From JANMCE01 sp031410595 (GTDB lineage Bacteria; Actinomycetota; Acidimicrobiia; Acidimicrobiales; Ilumatobacteraceae): a stretch of 64,000 nucleotides of DNA. Positions within the stretch are counted from its first letter, which is position 1; every line of letters begins with the position of its first letter. The notes under the pieces are model-generated. The model ran no database searches. It was not told where the DNA came from and worked only from the letters and a program-made list of their open reading frames with translations. A program made the translations under genes and the position numbers. Shown here piece by piece: positions 8,693-18,359 of this stretch. The stretch covers positions 1 through 64,000 of the forward strand of contig JANNZM010000072.1 in the NCBI GenBank assembly GCA_031410595.1, given 5' to 3'.

Positions 8693-10800
8693 GCCAACTG
8701 TTCGAGCTCGATCGCCTTTTCGGCGAGTGGCACAGCGATGTCACGAAGCTCGGGAGGAAGCGAAAGCAGGCTCTTGCGTTGACGTGTCTCCCACCAGGTC
8801 GTCAGCGCTGCAAGAACCTGGACCGGAATTGCCATCTGAGGGAGGTCGGCAGTCTCGTGCCGCCACACCAAGGCCCAGTCACTAGCGCGCTCGCTCCCCG
8901 CAACCGAGAGGAACCGTGGAAGTGCTCGAAGCAAGCCGGCACCCAACTCATCGAGAGCGTCTACAGCCTCGAACTCACGAACCAACCATGGCACAACCGA
9001 CCGAGGATCTTTCCGCAACATCTGCTCTGCCAGTTCGCCGAAGAGATACTCAACTGACATCGACGGGTCAGCAGTCGGCATCCTCATGGCAGATCTCAAA
9101 GCCTCCGATGCACCGGACAGTTCACCTTGGAGAAGGCGGGACACGAGTAGAATGAACGCGTACACAGGATCCATAGTCGCTGCGGGCTCGATGACCTCCG
9201 CCGCCTCCAGGTGGCGATCCAGCTTGTTCAACGCGTGAGCCAGGTTGCTTCTCATCTTGTGGGTGACGGGGTGGTCGGGCAGGACACGTTCGATATCGGG
9301 CAAGACGGCAAAAAGGAAGCCGATCGCTTCGTCGTAACGGCCGATATTAACGTACGCAACCGCCTGCAAGAGCAGGGCCATGAAGGCACGGAAATCCGTG
9401 GACGGCAGCGTGGTTATCGCTGTCCCGAGACGTTCAATAGCGGCATCGAAGTACCCGTCCGCATAGTCCGCATAGGCCTCGGCCAAATCCGCCGAACCCT
9501 CGCCGGCCCCGAGTTGCCGCATTCCTTCGGCACGTCCGCGGAGCTGCTCCGATGTGCCGTCATACAACTCCGATAAGGAGAGGAAGTCTCTCCCTCTGAC
9601 GGCCGCTTCCACGTACAAGCGAGCGAGGCTTCCCTCGACGGGAATTCGGGTGGCGCTCAAGAGTTCGACGCCGTGCCACGTACGCAAGAACTGCACGACG
9701 AGCCCGAGTAGTTGGCCTTTCGTGCGCTTCATTTGTACGGAGAGTCGAAGCAACGGCTCGCGTAGCTCGTAATAGCGAACTCTGCCGTCGCCGACGCCGG
9801 GTACGCCATCTGCGCGGACGAATCGGACAAAACCCTTTTCGACGAGTTGGTCGAGAAGCTGCGGCGCCGACTTCTCCGGAACCTTGGACAGCTTGGCAAT
9901 GTCACCTACCGGCAACGCCCCCATCAGGCCGTTGCCGCACAACGTCATCACGATCGCCAGATGGCCTTTGGCTAAGGACTTCAAGCGTTCCTGGTAGTAC
10001 GGGGTGAGATCGTCGAGTGAACGAAGGAACAGTGGTACCAGTTCGTCGATCGCTTCGATCGAAATGCAACCGGCCAGCAGCATCCACACCCGAGGATGAC
10101 CTCCGGCCAGCGCCTCCACAACCTTCAGTCGGCTCTTGGCGTGAGGGCTTTCGAGGAAGGTGGCAAGCTCGGAATCACCGTCGCGTTCGGCAACCAGACG
10201 AAGAAGTTCGGCAGCTTCATCGACGCTGAATTCGGTGAGGTCCTCAACTTCGAACGAGCCGAAGAATGGTCGGTCGTGTTCGCTCATGTCGGCAAATCGC
10301 GCCACGGCCGCACCAAGGATCATGATGCTCCTCGAGTTCTCGATGAGGCCGCGAAGGTCGTGCTGACCGACAGTCTCGATGCGATCGAAAATATCGTCGA
10401 GGTTTTCGGCGATGATGACAAGGCAACGGCCGGCGAGGGCAGCAAGCAAACTCGGCCCGTCGCTTACGCCAGTGAGGCTGGCCGTGTCGGCTATGTGTTC
10501 GATGAGCGATGCGTAGTCCCGCACTACCCACGGGTCCTCATCAAGCCACGCCACGACGATGCGGTTCGCGAGTGTTGCGTCGGCATTCAGTCGATGAGCA
10601 ATGATCGACATGAGATGCGTCTTGCCAACGCCGCGCGGACCTATGAAGAGGTGATGGTGAACGCCTCCACCATCAGCCAGTTCGTGAACCGACGAGATGG
10701 CTTTGTCGACCAGGTGATGACGCTTGATAAACACGGCTTCGAGATCAGCATGGGGAACCGCTCGCGGGGTGAAGCGCAGCAATGGTGTGGCCGATGTCAT
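8689..10800 (-). CDS. P-loop ATPase with winged-helix and TPR-like C-terminal region
   Basis: The 703-residue protein has a Walker A motif GPRGVGKT at residues 54-61 and a hydrophobic strand with acidic end, 'CLVIIAENLDD' (about 125-135), as Walker B. The ATPase part is followed by a probable winged helix ('GDIAKLSKVPEKSAPQLLDQ', about 305-325). A long all-helical region with TPR-like pairs ('AEAYADYADGYFDAAIERLG', 'VNIGRYDEAIGFL') fills about 450-600. This is the architecture of STAND/AAA-type signalling ATPases: sensor repeats behind a nucleotide switch. The gene starts within the stop codon of the upstream ATPase (ATGA overlap), so they are translationally coupled. The specific family was not recognised. 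Confidence 0.75.
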   Translation of the reverse strand: MTSATPLLRFTPRAVPHADLEAVFIKRHHLVDKAISSVHELADGGGVHHHLFIGPRGVGKTHLMSIIAHRLNADATLANRIVVAWLDEDPWVVRDYASLIEHIADTASLTGVSDGPSLLAALAGRCLVIIAENLDDIFDRIETVGQHDLRGLIENSRSIMILGAAVARFADMSEHDRPFFGSFEVEDLTEFSVDEAAELLRLVAERDGDSELATFLESPHAKSRLKVVEALAGGHPRVWMLLAGCISIEAIDELVPLFLRSLDDLTPYYQERLKSLAKGHLAIVMTLCGNGLMGALPVGDIAKLSKVPEKSAPQLLDQLVEKGFVRFVRADGVPGVGDGRVRYYELREPLLRLSVQMKRTKGQLLGLVVQFLRTWHGVELLSATRIPVEGSLARLYVEAAVRGRDFLSLSELYDGTSEQLRGRAEGMRQLGAGEGSADLAEAYADYADGYFDAAIERLGTAITTLPSTDFRAFMALLLQAVAYVNIGRYDEAIGFLFAVLPDIERVLPDHPVTHKMRSNLAHALNKLDRHLEAAEVIEPAATMDPVYAFILLVSRLLQGELSGASEALRSAMRMPTADPSMSVEYLFGELAEQMLRKDPRSVVPWLVREFEAVDALDELGAGLLRALPRFLSVAGSERASDWALVWRHETADLPQMAIPVQVLAALTTWWETRQRKSLLSLPPELRDIAVPLAEKAIELEQLA

Positions 10801-12041
10801 CGGTCGAGGTAACGCTTTGCTCGCCAGGCCTTGCGGATGATGTCGAGTCGGAAGCGGACACGACCGGCACCCGCCTTCACGAGGTAATGATCACGTTCCA
10901 GCAGGTCAAGAAGAGCGCGCACCTCATCGTCGCTTGGTGTCTTGGCCTTCTTCGCATGGAGTTGCTTGGTGAGGTCATCGAACCCGATGGGGTCATCGGA
11001 TCGAGCAATAAGGTCGAGGATGATCGCGACTACCTCGTGGTCTTCCTCGAAGTAGTCCTTGAGCCGAGTGACGTAATGGGCGAGTTGCCAAGGATCGGCC
11101 GGGTCGAGGACAGCCTTCTCTACAAGGGCATCGATATCGGCCGGCGTTGGAACGTCGGCCGTTCGTCCGAACTGTTCGACCACACCGGCCGCGAGGTGAT
11201 GAATGTAGAAGGGCACACCCTCTACCAATTCCGCCATCCGCGCCGCGACGGCGTCGAGTGTGTCCGTGGCGACGTTCTTGCCGAGGAGCAGGCGCTTGGC
11301 GAGGTTGATCGCGTCTTCTGGTGCGAGGAGCCCAAGGCTGACGGCCGCCATATCGTTGACCGGCTGCCAAGCAATGGTCGGGTCGTGCAACTGACGAAGC
11401 GCATGGTGCAAGCCGATAGAGCCGCTGAAGAGCATGCGTACACCTGGGTGATTGGCGCGTAGCGCTCGCAGGGTGTCTAGAACATCGCGCGCAATGGCTG
11501 GGCTGTCGGCGGCTGCGATTTTCTGCAGCATGTAGGGCAACTCATCAATCAGGAGGACGACCGGTTTGGTTTTGTCCCGATCGATGGTTTCGATCACTCG
11601 CTCCAGGAGTGGCTTCCACGCGACAGCATGGGCCGGATCGAGCGTGACACCCTTGATGTCGATTCCCTTTAATCCAACATCTCGGAGCACATTGCGTAGA
11701 CCCTTCACGATCTTGTGCCGAGGCGAGAGCCGACGCCCAACCATTTCGATGATGGCTTCCACGAACTCGGTCGGGCTGCTGGTGTTTTCGACGCTGCGGT
11801 AGCAGATAACGAACGCCTTGTCGTTGGCTTCCGCTTCGAGTTTACGCAGCAAGCTCGTCTTCCCCATGCGCCGTTCGGCCCCGATAATCACGCTCTGATT
11901 GCCAAGCCTTTCGAGCACCGTCGCCATGAGAATGTCTCGGCCAACCACCTGGTCGTGCGGAAGGTTCCCACCAGTGTTGATCGGAGCGGTGTCAGCGAGG
12001 CAGTAGCCATCACAAAAGTATACAACTGGGGAGTTAGACAA
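10797..12041 (-). CDS. AAA/archaeal-ATPase-like P-loop protein
   Basis: The 414-residue product has 'VVGRD' followed by Walker A 'GAERRMGKTS' (54-63) and Walker B 'VVLLIDELPYML' (161-172), then an Arg-finger region and a C-terminal winged-helix-like segment ('LLDLLERDHYLVKAGAGRVRFR'). This is the layout of the MNS/archaeal-ATPase group of AAA proteins. The first possible start is TTG at 12041, directly preceded by an in-frame stop. The next ATG or GTG would cut into the VGRD motif, so a TTG start is likely. That start lies inside a 30-base palindrome and has no Shine-Dalgarno sequence. It overlaps the second ATPase by ATGA. Function unknown. Confidence 0.75.
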   Translation of the reverse strand: MSNSPVVYFCDGYCLADTAPINTGGNLPHDQVVGRDILMATVLERLGNQSVIIGAERRMGKTSLLRKLEAEANDKAFVICYRSVENTSSPTEFVEAIIEMVGRRLSPRHKIVKGLRNVLRDVGLKGIDIKGVTLDPAHAVAWKPLLERVIETIDRDKTKPVVLLIDELPYMLQKIAAADSPAIARDVLDTLRALRANHPGVRMLFSGSIGLHHALRQLHDPTIAWQPVNDMAAVSLGLLAPEDAINLAKRLLLGKNVATDTLDAVAARMAELVEGVPFYIHHLAAGVVEQFGRTADVPTPADIDALVEKAVLDPADPWQLAHYVTRLKDYFEEDHEVVAIILDLIARSDDPIGFDDLTKQLHAKKAKTPSDDEVRALLDLLERDHYLVKAGAGRVRFRLDIIRKAWRAKRYLDR

Positions 12042-12068
12042 TCAACCAGTTGTACAACTGGTTGATTG
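12022..12068. promoter_or_regulatory. Perfect 30-base palindrome plus a third half-site (probable operator)
   Basis: Positions 12039-12068 are a perfect palindrome with arms CAATCAACCAGTTGT and its exact complement, centred on TTGTACAA. The half-site ACAACTGG (12054-12061) recurs at 12022-12029, exactly 32 bases away, close to three helical turns. The palindrome contains the TTG start of the first ATPase and begins 14 bases beyond the phosphohexomutase stop. On the minus strand it is followed by TCTAACTCCCC, not a T run, which argues against an intrinsic terminator. An autoregulatory operator is the best reading. Confidence 0.6.
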
Positions 12069-12081
12069 CATTACGCCTGGG

Positions 12082-13674
12082 TTAAGCCAGTGCGTCGAGC
12101 ACGGCCGCGAGGGCGTCTACCAGTTCGACGGGGTTGCCGTTGATCGCTTCGCCGTACAACTTGACCTTGGGTTCCGTGCCGCTCGGGCGGGCCTGCACGC
12201 GCGCATTGGGGCCGCATTGAAACCGCACGAGGTTGGCCTCGGGGAAGTCGATGACCTCGGTGACCTCGTGACCGGCTAGTGAGCGAGGCGGTTGGTGGCG
12301 GAGCAGGGCGACGCGGCCAGCCCCCTCGGCCGGCGGAAGCGGAAGGGAACGTTCGGCAACCCGGTGGGCTCCGTATCGTGTATCGATGTCGGCCAGGCGG
12401 GCCTCGACGGTGGTGCCTTCGGCTGCCGCCAGCCCGGCAATCTCTGCCATCAATATTGCGGCGGTGATGCCATCCTTGTCGGCGGGATGGTCGGCGACCA
12501 GGTATCCGAGGGCCTGCTCGTAGCCGAAAACGAAACGCAGATCAGGGTGGGCCCGGCGCTCGGCCGCTATCCACTTGAAACCGGTGAACGTCTCGGCGTA
12601 GTGCACCCCGTAGTGCGCAGCCATCTTGCCCAGCAGTGACGACGACACGAGTGTCGTTACCACCAGTCGATCGTCGCCGGTCGTGTGCCCCAGAATGTGG
12701 TCGGCCAGCAGCCAGCCGATCTCGTCGCCTCGCAACACTCGCCAGTCGCCCGACGCAGTCGGAATGGCCACTCCGAGCCGATCGGCATCGGGGTCGTTGG
12801 CCAGCGCTATGTCGGCGTTGATCTGCCGGGCCATTGCGAGCAGCCGATCGAGCGCTCCTGGCTCTTCCGGGTTGGGGAAGCTCACGGTGGGGAATGCGCC
12901 ATCGGGGTCGCCTTGGGAGGCGACGACCGAAGGAGCCGGAAGTTCGGCCGCGTTGAAGGCGGCAAGCAGCGTCTCTCGGCCGACACCGTGCATGGGTGTG
13001 TATGCCACACGAAGGCTTCGCCCTACCTCGGGAATGAGTCGAACCGCGGCGGCCATCGACACATATCGATGAAAGGCGTCGTCGTCGAGAAACGTGATGA
13101 GGGAGTCATCAATCTCGGCCAGCACTAACGTGGTGGGGTCGATCCCATCGATGCCTTCGCTAATGGCCTTATCGATCGGCGATACGATCTGCGAACCGTC
13201 GGGAAGGAACACCTTGTAGCCGTTGTCTGCGGGCGGGTTGTGGCTGGCCGTCACCATGATGCCAGCGGACGACTTCAGCAATGTAGTTGCATATGCAAGC
13301 ACCGGCGTGGGAAACGGACGGGGCAGCAGCGAAGCCCGAACGCCCATCGACGCCATCACCCGAGCCGTGTCGAGCGCGAACACATCGCTCTTCCGACGGG
13401 CGTCGTACCCAATGACCACGGTGGGGCTAGCACCCGCGCCGATGAGGTAACGCGCCACGCCCGCCGCAGCCTGCCTGACCAGCAACCGGTTCATTCGGTT
13501 CGGACCGGCACCAAGCGCTCCGCGCAGGCCGGCCGTACCGAACTGAAGGCGCCCGGAGAAGCGGTTGTTCAACTCGATCGGGTCACCGGCAAGGAGACGG
13601 CGCGTCTCATCACGCGTGTCTTCATCGGGGTCGGCTTGCAGCCAGCGCTGAGCACGCTCAGCTGCCTGAGTCAC
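12082..13674 (-). CDS. Phosphoglucomutase/phosphomannomutase
   Basis: This alpha-D-phosphohexomutase (530 residues) interconverts hexose 1- and 6-phosphates through a phosphoserine. The active-site serine is in 'GIMVTASHNPPADNGYKVF' (about residues 133-151). The Mg-binding loop is 'DPDADRLG', the sugar loop is 'FGYEQALGY', and the phosphate-binding 'RPSGTEPKVKLYG' lies near the C-terminus. An N-terminal 'GTAGLRGALGAGPNRMN' is typical of the 2,3-bisphosphate-activated glucose/pentose mutase group, so deoxyribose- or ribose-phosphate is also possible. GTG start overlapping the kinase stop by 4 bases (GTGA), so the two form an operon. Confidence 0.9.
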   Translation of the reverse strand: MTQAAERAQRWLQADPDEDTRDETRRLLAGDPIELNNRFSGRLQFGTAGLRGALGAGPNRMNRLLVRQAAAGVARYLIGAGASPTVVIGYDARRKSDVFALDTARVMASMGVRASLLPRPFPTPVLAYATTLLKSSAGIMVTASHNPPADNGYKVFLPDGSQIVSPIDKAISEGIDGIDPTTLVLAEIDDSLITFLDDDAFHRYVSMAAAVRLIPEVGRSLRVAYTPMHGVGRETLLAAFNAAELPAPSVVASQGDPDGAFPTVSFPNPEEPGALDRLLAMARQINADIALANDPDADRLGVAIPTASGDWRVLRGDEIGWLLADHILGHTTGDDRLVVTTLVSSSLLGKMAAHYGVHYAETFTGFKWIAAERRAHPDLRFVFGYEQALGYLVADHPADKDGITAAILMAEIAGLAAAEGTTVEARLADIDTRYGAHRVAERSLPLPPAEGAGRVALLRHQPPRSLAGHEVTEVIDFPEANLVRFQCGPNARVQARPSGTEPKVKLYGEAINGNPVELVDALAAVLDALA

Positions 13675-14666
13675 GCCGACCCGAGTCCTGCCAGGCGCCG
13701 CAACGACACCGCTGGGCGGGCACCGACATGACTGATGACCTCAGCCGCCGCAATGGACGCCATGCGACCACACTCGGGCAACGACGCACCAGAGGTGAGC
13801 CCCACCAGGAAGCCTGCGGCAAAGAGATCACCCGCACCCGTGGTGTCGACGACGTGCTTCACCGGTTCAACCGGAATATCGAAGGTGCTGTCGGTGGTGA
13901 TGATCACCGAACCCTGCGACCCGCGTGTGATGGCGGCGAGCTGACAGTCCTTTCGCACCATCGCCACCGCGTGGTCGAAATCGGTGGTCTCGTAAAGGCT
14001 GAGCAACTCATCGACGTTGCCGAAAAGCACGTCGACATCATCGGTGACCAGAGAGCGGAAGTCGGCCCGATGACGGTCGACGCAGAAGCTGTCGGACAGG
14101 GTGAGCGACACCAGGCGACCCGCCGCGTGAGCAGCCTTCGCGGCCTTGCGGTACGCCTCTTTTGCCGGAGGGCGATCCCACAGATAACCCTCCATATAGA
14201 GGACTTTGGCGCTGGCGATGACGTCTTCGTCGATGTCTTCGGGTCCGAGCAGTGATGACATGCCGAGGTACGTACTCATGGTGCGCTCGGCGTCGGGTGT
14301 GACCACGATGAGGCAGCGTCCGGTTGGCACGCCGAGGTTTGAGGCCTTATTAGGGAAATCGACATCGACCGCGCGCATGTCGTGGCCGAATTCGGCGCCG
14401 AGATCGTCGTCGGCCACCTTACCCACGTAGCAGGCTTTCGCCCCGAAGCTGGCCACGCCGGTCATGGTGTTGGCCGCCGAACCACCTGACATGCTGATAC
14501 CAGCGCCCATCACGCGGTGCAGATAGACGGCCCGTTCGGTGTCGATGAGCGACATTGAGCCCTTCACCAGATCCTCACGCGCCAAGAAATCGTCGTCGTG
14601 GTGCGTTATCACGTCGACCAACGCGTTCCCGATACCGATGACGTCAAAGACCGCCGGAGTGTTCAC
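13671..14666 (-). CDS. PfkB-family kinase, adenosine kinase-like
   Basis: The 331-residue product has the ribokinase/PfkB fold: N-terminal 'IGNALVDVITH', the sugar-binding 'MSGGSAANTMTGVASFG' (about 59-75), and the C-terminal signature 'VVDTTGAGDLFAAGFLVGL' (about 280-298) with the catalytic Asp. Similarity to the adenosine kinase branch ('STYLGMSSLL') suggests phosphorylation of adenosine or another nucleoside to its monophosphate. Coupling to a phosphohexomutase (possibly acting on pentose phosphates) fits nucleoside or pentose salvage (inference). GTG start at 14666, divergent from the aminopeptidase gene 55 bases away. Confidence 0.85.
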   Translation of the reverse strand: MNTPAVFDVIGIGNALVDVITHHDDDFLAREDLVKGSMSLIDTERAVYLHRVMGAGISMSGGSAANTMTGVASFGAKACYVGKVADDDLGAEFGHDMRAVDVDFPNKASNLGVPTGRCLIVVTPDAERTMSTYLGMSSLLGPEDIDEDVIASAKVLYMEGYLWDRPPAKEAYRKAAKAAHAAGRLVSLTLSDSFCVDRHRADFRSLVTDDVDVLFGNVDELLSLYETTDFDHAVAMVRKDCQLAAITRGSQGSVIITTDSTFDIPVEPVKHVVDTTGAGDLFAAGFLVGLTSGASLPECGRMASIAAAEVISHVGARPAVSLRRLAGLGSA

Positions 14667-14721
14667 GAAACGAGGTTAGCCGTTCGTCTGAACGCATGAC
14701 CATGCAACTACTCTTCAGAAG

Positions 14722-17253
14722 GTGAGTGACAACCCCTATCGCCTACCACGCAACGTGGTGCCTTCCCGTTACGACCTGCGCCTCGAACCCGATCTCGACA
14801 ACGCCACTTTCGACGGCACCGTTGCCATCTCGGTGGACATCACTGAAGCCACCGACACCATCGTGTTGAATGCCATCGAACTCGACGTGAAAAGTGCAAC
14901 CGTGGCAGCGCACGGAGACGAACCGATGTCCGTCACGGTGTCACTCGACGAGACGGCCGAACGGTGCACGCTCTCGGGCCACTCGTTCCCGACCGGTCCG
15001 GCCGTCATCCATCTGACGTACAGCGGCATTCTCAACGACAAGCTCCGCGGCTTCTACCGCTCCACATTCGTCGACGCTGACGGCGTCACGCAGACCATCG
15101 CCACCACGCAGATGCAGGCCACCGACTGCCGCCGAGGTTTCCCGTGCTGGGACGAGCCCGATTTCAAGGCCGTCTTCGCAGTCACCCTGGTTGTGCCCGA
15201 ACATCTCGTCGCCATCTCCGGCACCCCGGAGACGTCTCGAACACCGGCCAGCAATGGCAAGGTAGCGGTCTCGTTCAAAGACTCAATGATCATGTCGAGT
15301 TACCTCATTGCGTTCGTGATCGGACCTTTGGAGATCTCCGAGCCGATCGACGTCGACGGAACGCCTTTGCGCATTGTGCACGTCCCCGGCAAGGGCCATC
15401 TCACCGCCTTCGGCAAGGAGATTGGCAGCTTTTCTTTGCGCTGGTTCGAGAACTATTACGGCATCAAATATCCGGGCGAAAAAGTCGATCTGGTTGCGCT
15501 CCCCGACTTCGCCGCTGGTGCCATGGAGAACCTCGGTTGCATCACCTTCCGCGAAAACTTGCTGCTGCTCGATCCGGCTACGTCCACCCATGCCGAGGAG
15601 CAGACCGTCGCCGACGTAGTCGCACACGAGCTCGCGCATATGTGGTTCGGCGACCTCGTCACCATGCGCTGGTGGAACGGCATTTGGCTCAACGAAGCCT
15701 TCGCCACCTTTATGGAAGTGGCCGCGTGCGACGCCTTCCGCAAGGACTGGGAACGTTGGACCAGCTTCTCTCTTGAGCGCACCTCGGCCTTCGAAGTCGA
15801 CAGCCTCGCGAGCACCCGGCCCGTCGAGTTCGAGGTCATTTCTCCCAACGACGCCGACGGTATGTTCGACGTGCTCACGTACCTCAAAGGCGGCGCGCTC
15901 CTGCGCATGCTTGAGCAGTACCTCGGTGAGGAGACCTTTCGTGCTGGAATCAGCTATTACCTGAAAACCCACGCCTACAGGAACACCGAGACGGGTGACT
16001 TATGGGATGCCATCGAGCACACCTCGGGCGAGCCGGTGCGACGCATGATGGACAGCTGGATCTGGCAGGAGGGTTACCCGGTATTGGACGCCAAACTCGA
16101 CGGCAACGATCTCGTCTTGCATCAGCGTCGCTTCCGGTTCGACACCGAAGACGACGCCACGCTTTGGGTCGTGCCGGTGCACCTTCGGGAGCTTACGTCT
16201 GACGTTGCCACAAGAGTGCTCATGAACGAAGCGGAAGAACGGGTCGCCCTCACCGATCCAACGGCAGCTGTTGTGGTGAACGCCGGTAGTCACAGCTTTT
16301 TGCGGGTCGCCTACTCGCCCGAGCTGCTGAGCCGCCTGACGGGTGAACGACTAAAGACCCTGTCCACGGCCGAGCGTTACAGCATCGTTGATGACGCATG
16401 GGCTTCGGTGGTTGCGGGCAAGCTTGATGCCCGTGCGTTCTGCCGACTGGCCGAGGAGTTCGCCGATGAGACTGCTGTGCACGTGTGGCAGATTCTGCTG
16501 TCGGGGCTTTCGTGGTGCGACCGGTTCGTGCACGGAGCTACTCGCGAACACTTCCGTACCTTCGTGCGCAACCTTGTCGGTCCGGCGCTCGCCCGGCTGA
16601 GCTGGGAGCCTGCTCCGGAAGAATCCGATCTCGATGGAGAGCTGCGCGGCCAGCTCATTCGGACCATGGGTCTGCTCGGCAACGACTCCGCCACGCAGGC
16701 TGAGTGCCGACGACGTCACGCGCTGGCAGAGGGCGATACCTCCGTCGATCCAACCGTTGCGGCGGCCTCGCTTGCCGTGGTGGCGGGCACCGGAGGCGCT
16801 GCCGACTATGAGCAGATTCTTGGCGTCTACCGCAGTACCGAGAACCCCCAGGAGAAGATGCGATACCTGCATGCGCTAGCAGTGGTACCGCAGCCCGAGC
16901 AAATCATGCGCACCATCGAACTGTGCTTCTCTGACGAGGTAAAGATCCAGAACGGGCCCTTCGTCCTTGCTCGCATGATCGCCCAGCGAGATCACGGCAC
17001 GCTCGCCTGGGACGAACTGCGCAAACGTTGGGACGAAGCCGTCACCCGGTTCCCCGACAACACCATTGGCCGCATGGTCGAGAGCGTTAAGACGCTAACG
17101 CTGCCCGAGGAGCGAGCCGATGTGGCTGCGTTCTTTTCCGAGCACGACATCCCGCAGGCGGCCAAAGCACTGCAGCAGACACTCGATCGTCAGACCATCA
17201 ACGTCGCCCTGCGCGAGCGGGCAACCGAAAGCCTGGCAAGCGCCTTCGCATGA
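14722..17253 (+). CDS. M1 family zinc aminopeptidase
   Basis: The 843-residue enzyme is a gluzincin aminopeptidase removing N-terminal residues from peptides. The exopeptidase motif GAMEN is at 266-270. Zinc ligands are H302 and H306 of HELAH and E325 in 'WLNEAFA'. A C-terminal helical ERAP1-like domain (from about 510 on) matches the long puromycin-sensitive/ERAP-type subfamily rather than the shorter actinobacterial PepN. No signal peptide, so cytosolic. GTG start preceded by AGAAGG. Its stop overlaps the phosphoesterase start (ATGA). Confidence 0.95.
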   Translation: MSDNPYRLPRNVVPSRYDLRLEPDLDNATFDGTVAISVDITEATDTIVLNAIELDVKSATVAAHGDEPMSVTVSLDETAERCTLSGHSFPTGPAVIHLTYSGILNDKLRGFYRSTFVDADGVTQTIATTQMQATDCRRGFPCWDEPDFKAVFAVTLVVPEHLVAISGTPETSRTPASNGKVAVSFKDSMIMSSYLIAFVIGPLEISEPIDVDGTPLRIVHVPGKGHLTAFGKEIGSFSLRWFENYYGIKYPGEKVDLVALPDFAAGAMENLGCITFRENLLLLDPATSTHAEEQTVADVVAHELAHMWFGDLVTMRWWNGIWLNEAFATFMEVAACDAFRKDWERWTSFSLERTSAFEVDSLASTRPVEFEVISPNDADGMFDVLTYLKGGALLRMLEQYLGEETFRAGISYYLKTHAYRNTETGDLWDAIEHTSGEPVRRMMDSWIWQEGYPVLDAKLDGNDLVLHQRRFRFDTEDDATLWVVPVHLRELTSDVATRVLMNEAEERVALTDPTAAVVVNAGSHSFLRVAYSPELLSRLTGERLKTLSTAERYSIVDDAWASVVAGKLDARAFCRLAEEFADETAVHVWQILLSGLSWCDRFVHGATREHFRTFVRNLVGPALARLSWEPAPEESDLDGELRGQLIRTMGLLGNDSATQAECRRRHALAEGDTSVDPTVAAASLAVVAGTGGAADYEQILGVYRSTENPQEKMRYLHALAVVPQPEQIMRTIELCFSDEVKIQNGPFVLARMIAQRDHGTLAWDELRKRWDEAVTRFPDNTIGRMVESVKTLTLPEERADVAAFFSEHDIPQAAKALQQTLDRQTINVALRERATESLASAFA

Positions 17254-18338
17254 ATGGCCTCGTTGAGGTCTTTGCAACCGAACCCACGCGGGCCCAACTG
17301 ATTTGGAGGCGGCGCGGTGCGGGCCGATCGGTCGTTCGCGTCGGTGCACAGACGCTCTCGCCGCAGAGTAGTGATGCCATTGTGGCCTGGGAACTCCACG
17401 ACCTCACGCCCGGCGCGACGATCCCCATACTGGTCAATGACGAACCGGTCGGTTCTGTCACAACCATGCCGTCACTCGGCGACACGCGACCCGACCGCAT
17501 CGCCACCATCTCCGACATCCATCTCGGCGAGCCCGGGTTTGGTTTTCTTCCCCGTCGACAACGACCCGATGGCGATCACGCTTTCATCTGCCTTCGGGCC
17601 GCGTTGACCGAGATCGTGGCGTGGCAAGCCGACGTCTTGGTGGTAAAGGGCGACATCGCTCACGAACCCAATCGAGCCACCTACGACCTGTTCGCCGATG
17701 AGATCGCGGCGACGGGCCTCAAGGTCATCATCCTCCCCGGGAACCACGACGGAGGCAATCATCGAGGCGTGCCAATGATCGAATCGCTCGCTCGCGTCGG
17801 CCACGTACTAACCGAAGAGTTCACTCTGGTCGACCTAGAACACGTCCGAGTGATCGCAGCCAGCTCACTGCGACGCGGCAACGGCCTTGGTCGAATCGAA
17901 GCCGCCGACGCCGTCTTCGCAGCGGCGGGGAGCGCGCCCAGCAGCGTGCTTTTGGCAACTCATCACCAGTGCAACGCGCTGCCCGTGCCCACCTACTGGC
18001 CGCCGGGGATTCCTTATCACGAAGCAAGACGCTTCCTTGACGCCCTAGCCGAGGCCAACCCGAGAACGTTGATGACCAGCGGCCACACCCATCGCCATCG
18101 TGCCCGTCGGCACGGTCCGCTCATGATCACCGAGGTGGGCAGCACCAAGGACTACCCGGGCGCGTGGGCCGGGTATCTCGCCGGCTCGGACGCCGTCGTT
18201 CAAGTCGTGAGGCGCGTGGCCGACCCCGAAGCGCTGCGCTGGACCGAATCGACGCGTAGCACCGTTGCCAACGTGTGGGGCAAGTGGTCGGCCGGGTCGA
18301 TCGATCACCGCAGCTTTCACCACCCCTGGCCGAGTTGA
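17250..18338 (+). CDS. Calcineurin-like metallophosphoesterase
   Basis: The 362-residue protein carries the full set of dinuclear-metal motifs: 'ISDIHLGEPG' (about 87-96), 'VKGDIAHEP' (about 131), 'PGNHDGG' (about 163), 'THHQCNA' and 'SGHTHRHR' near 275. An N-terminal beta-rich part of about 75 residues precedes the catalytic domain and looks like a fibronectin-type or similar sandwich. Substrate is not predictable; family members act on phosphodiesters of nucleotides, lipids or nucleic acids. Translationally coupled to the aminopeptidase. Confidence 0.85.
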   Translation: MNGLVEVFATEPTRAQLIWRRRGAGRSVVRVGAQTLSPQSSDAIVAWELHDLTPGATIPILVNDEPVGSVTTMPSLGDTRPDRIATISDIHLGEPGFGFLPRRQRPDGDHAFICLRAALTEIVAWQADVLVVKGDIAHEPNRATYDLFADEIAATGLKVIILPGNHDGGNHRGVPMIESLARVGHVLTEEFTLVDLEHVRVIAASSLRRGNGLGRIEAADAVFAAAGSAPSSVLLATHHQCNALPVPTYWPPGIPYHEARRFLDALAEANPRTLMTSGHTHRHRARRHGPLMITEVGSTKDYPGAWAGYLAGSDAVVQVVRRVADPEALRWTESTRSTVANVWGKWSAGSIDHRSFHHPWPS

Positions 18339-18359
18339 CGACGTCCTGATAGCTGGCCG

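Noticed and set aside
12039..12068. The 30-base palindrome as an intrinsic terminator of the phosphohexomutase gene
   Set aside because: No T run follows on the minus strand, the stem is not GC-rich at its base, and a third phased half-site is better explained by protein binding.
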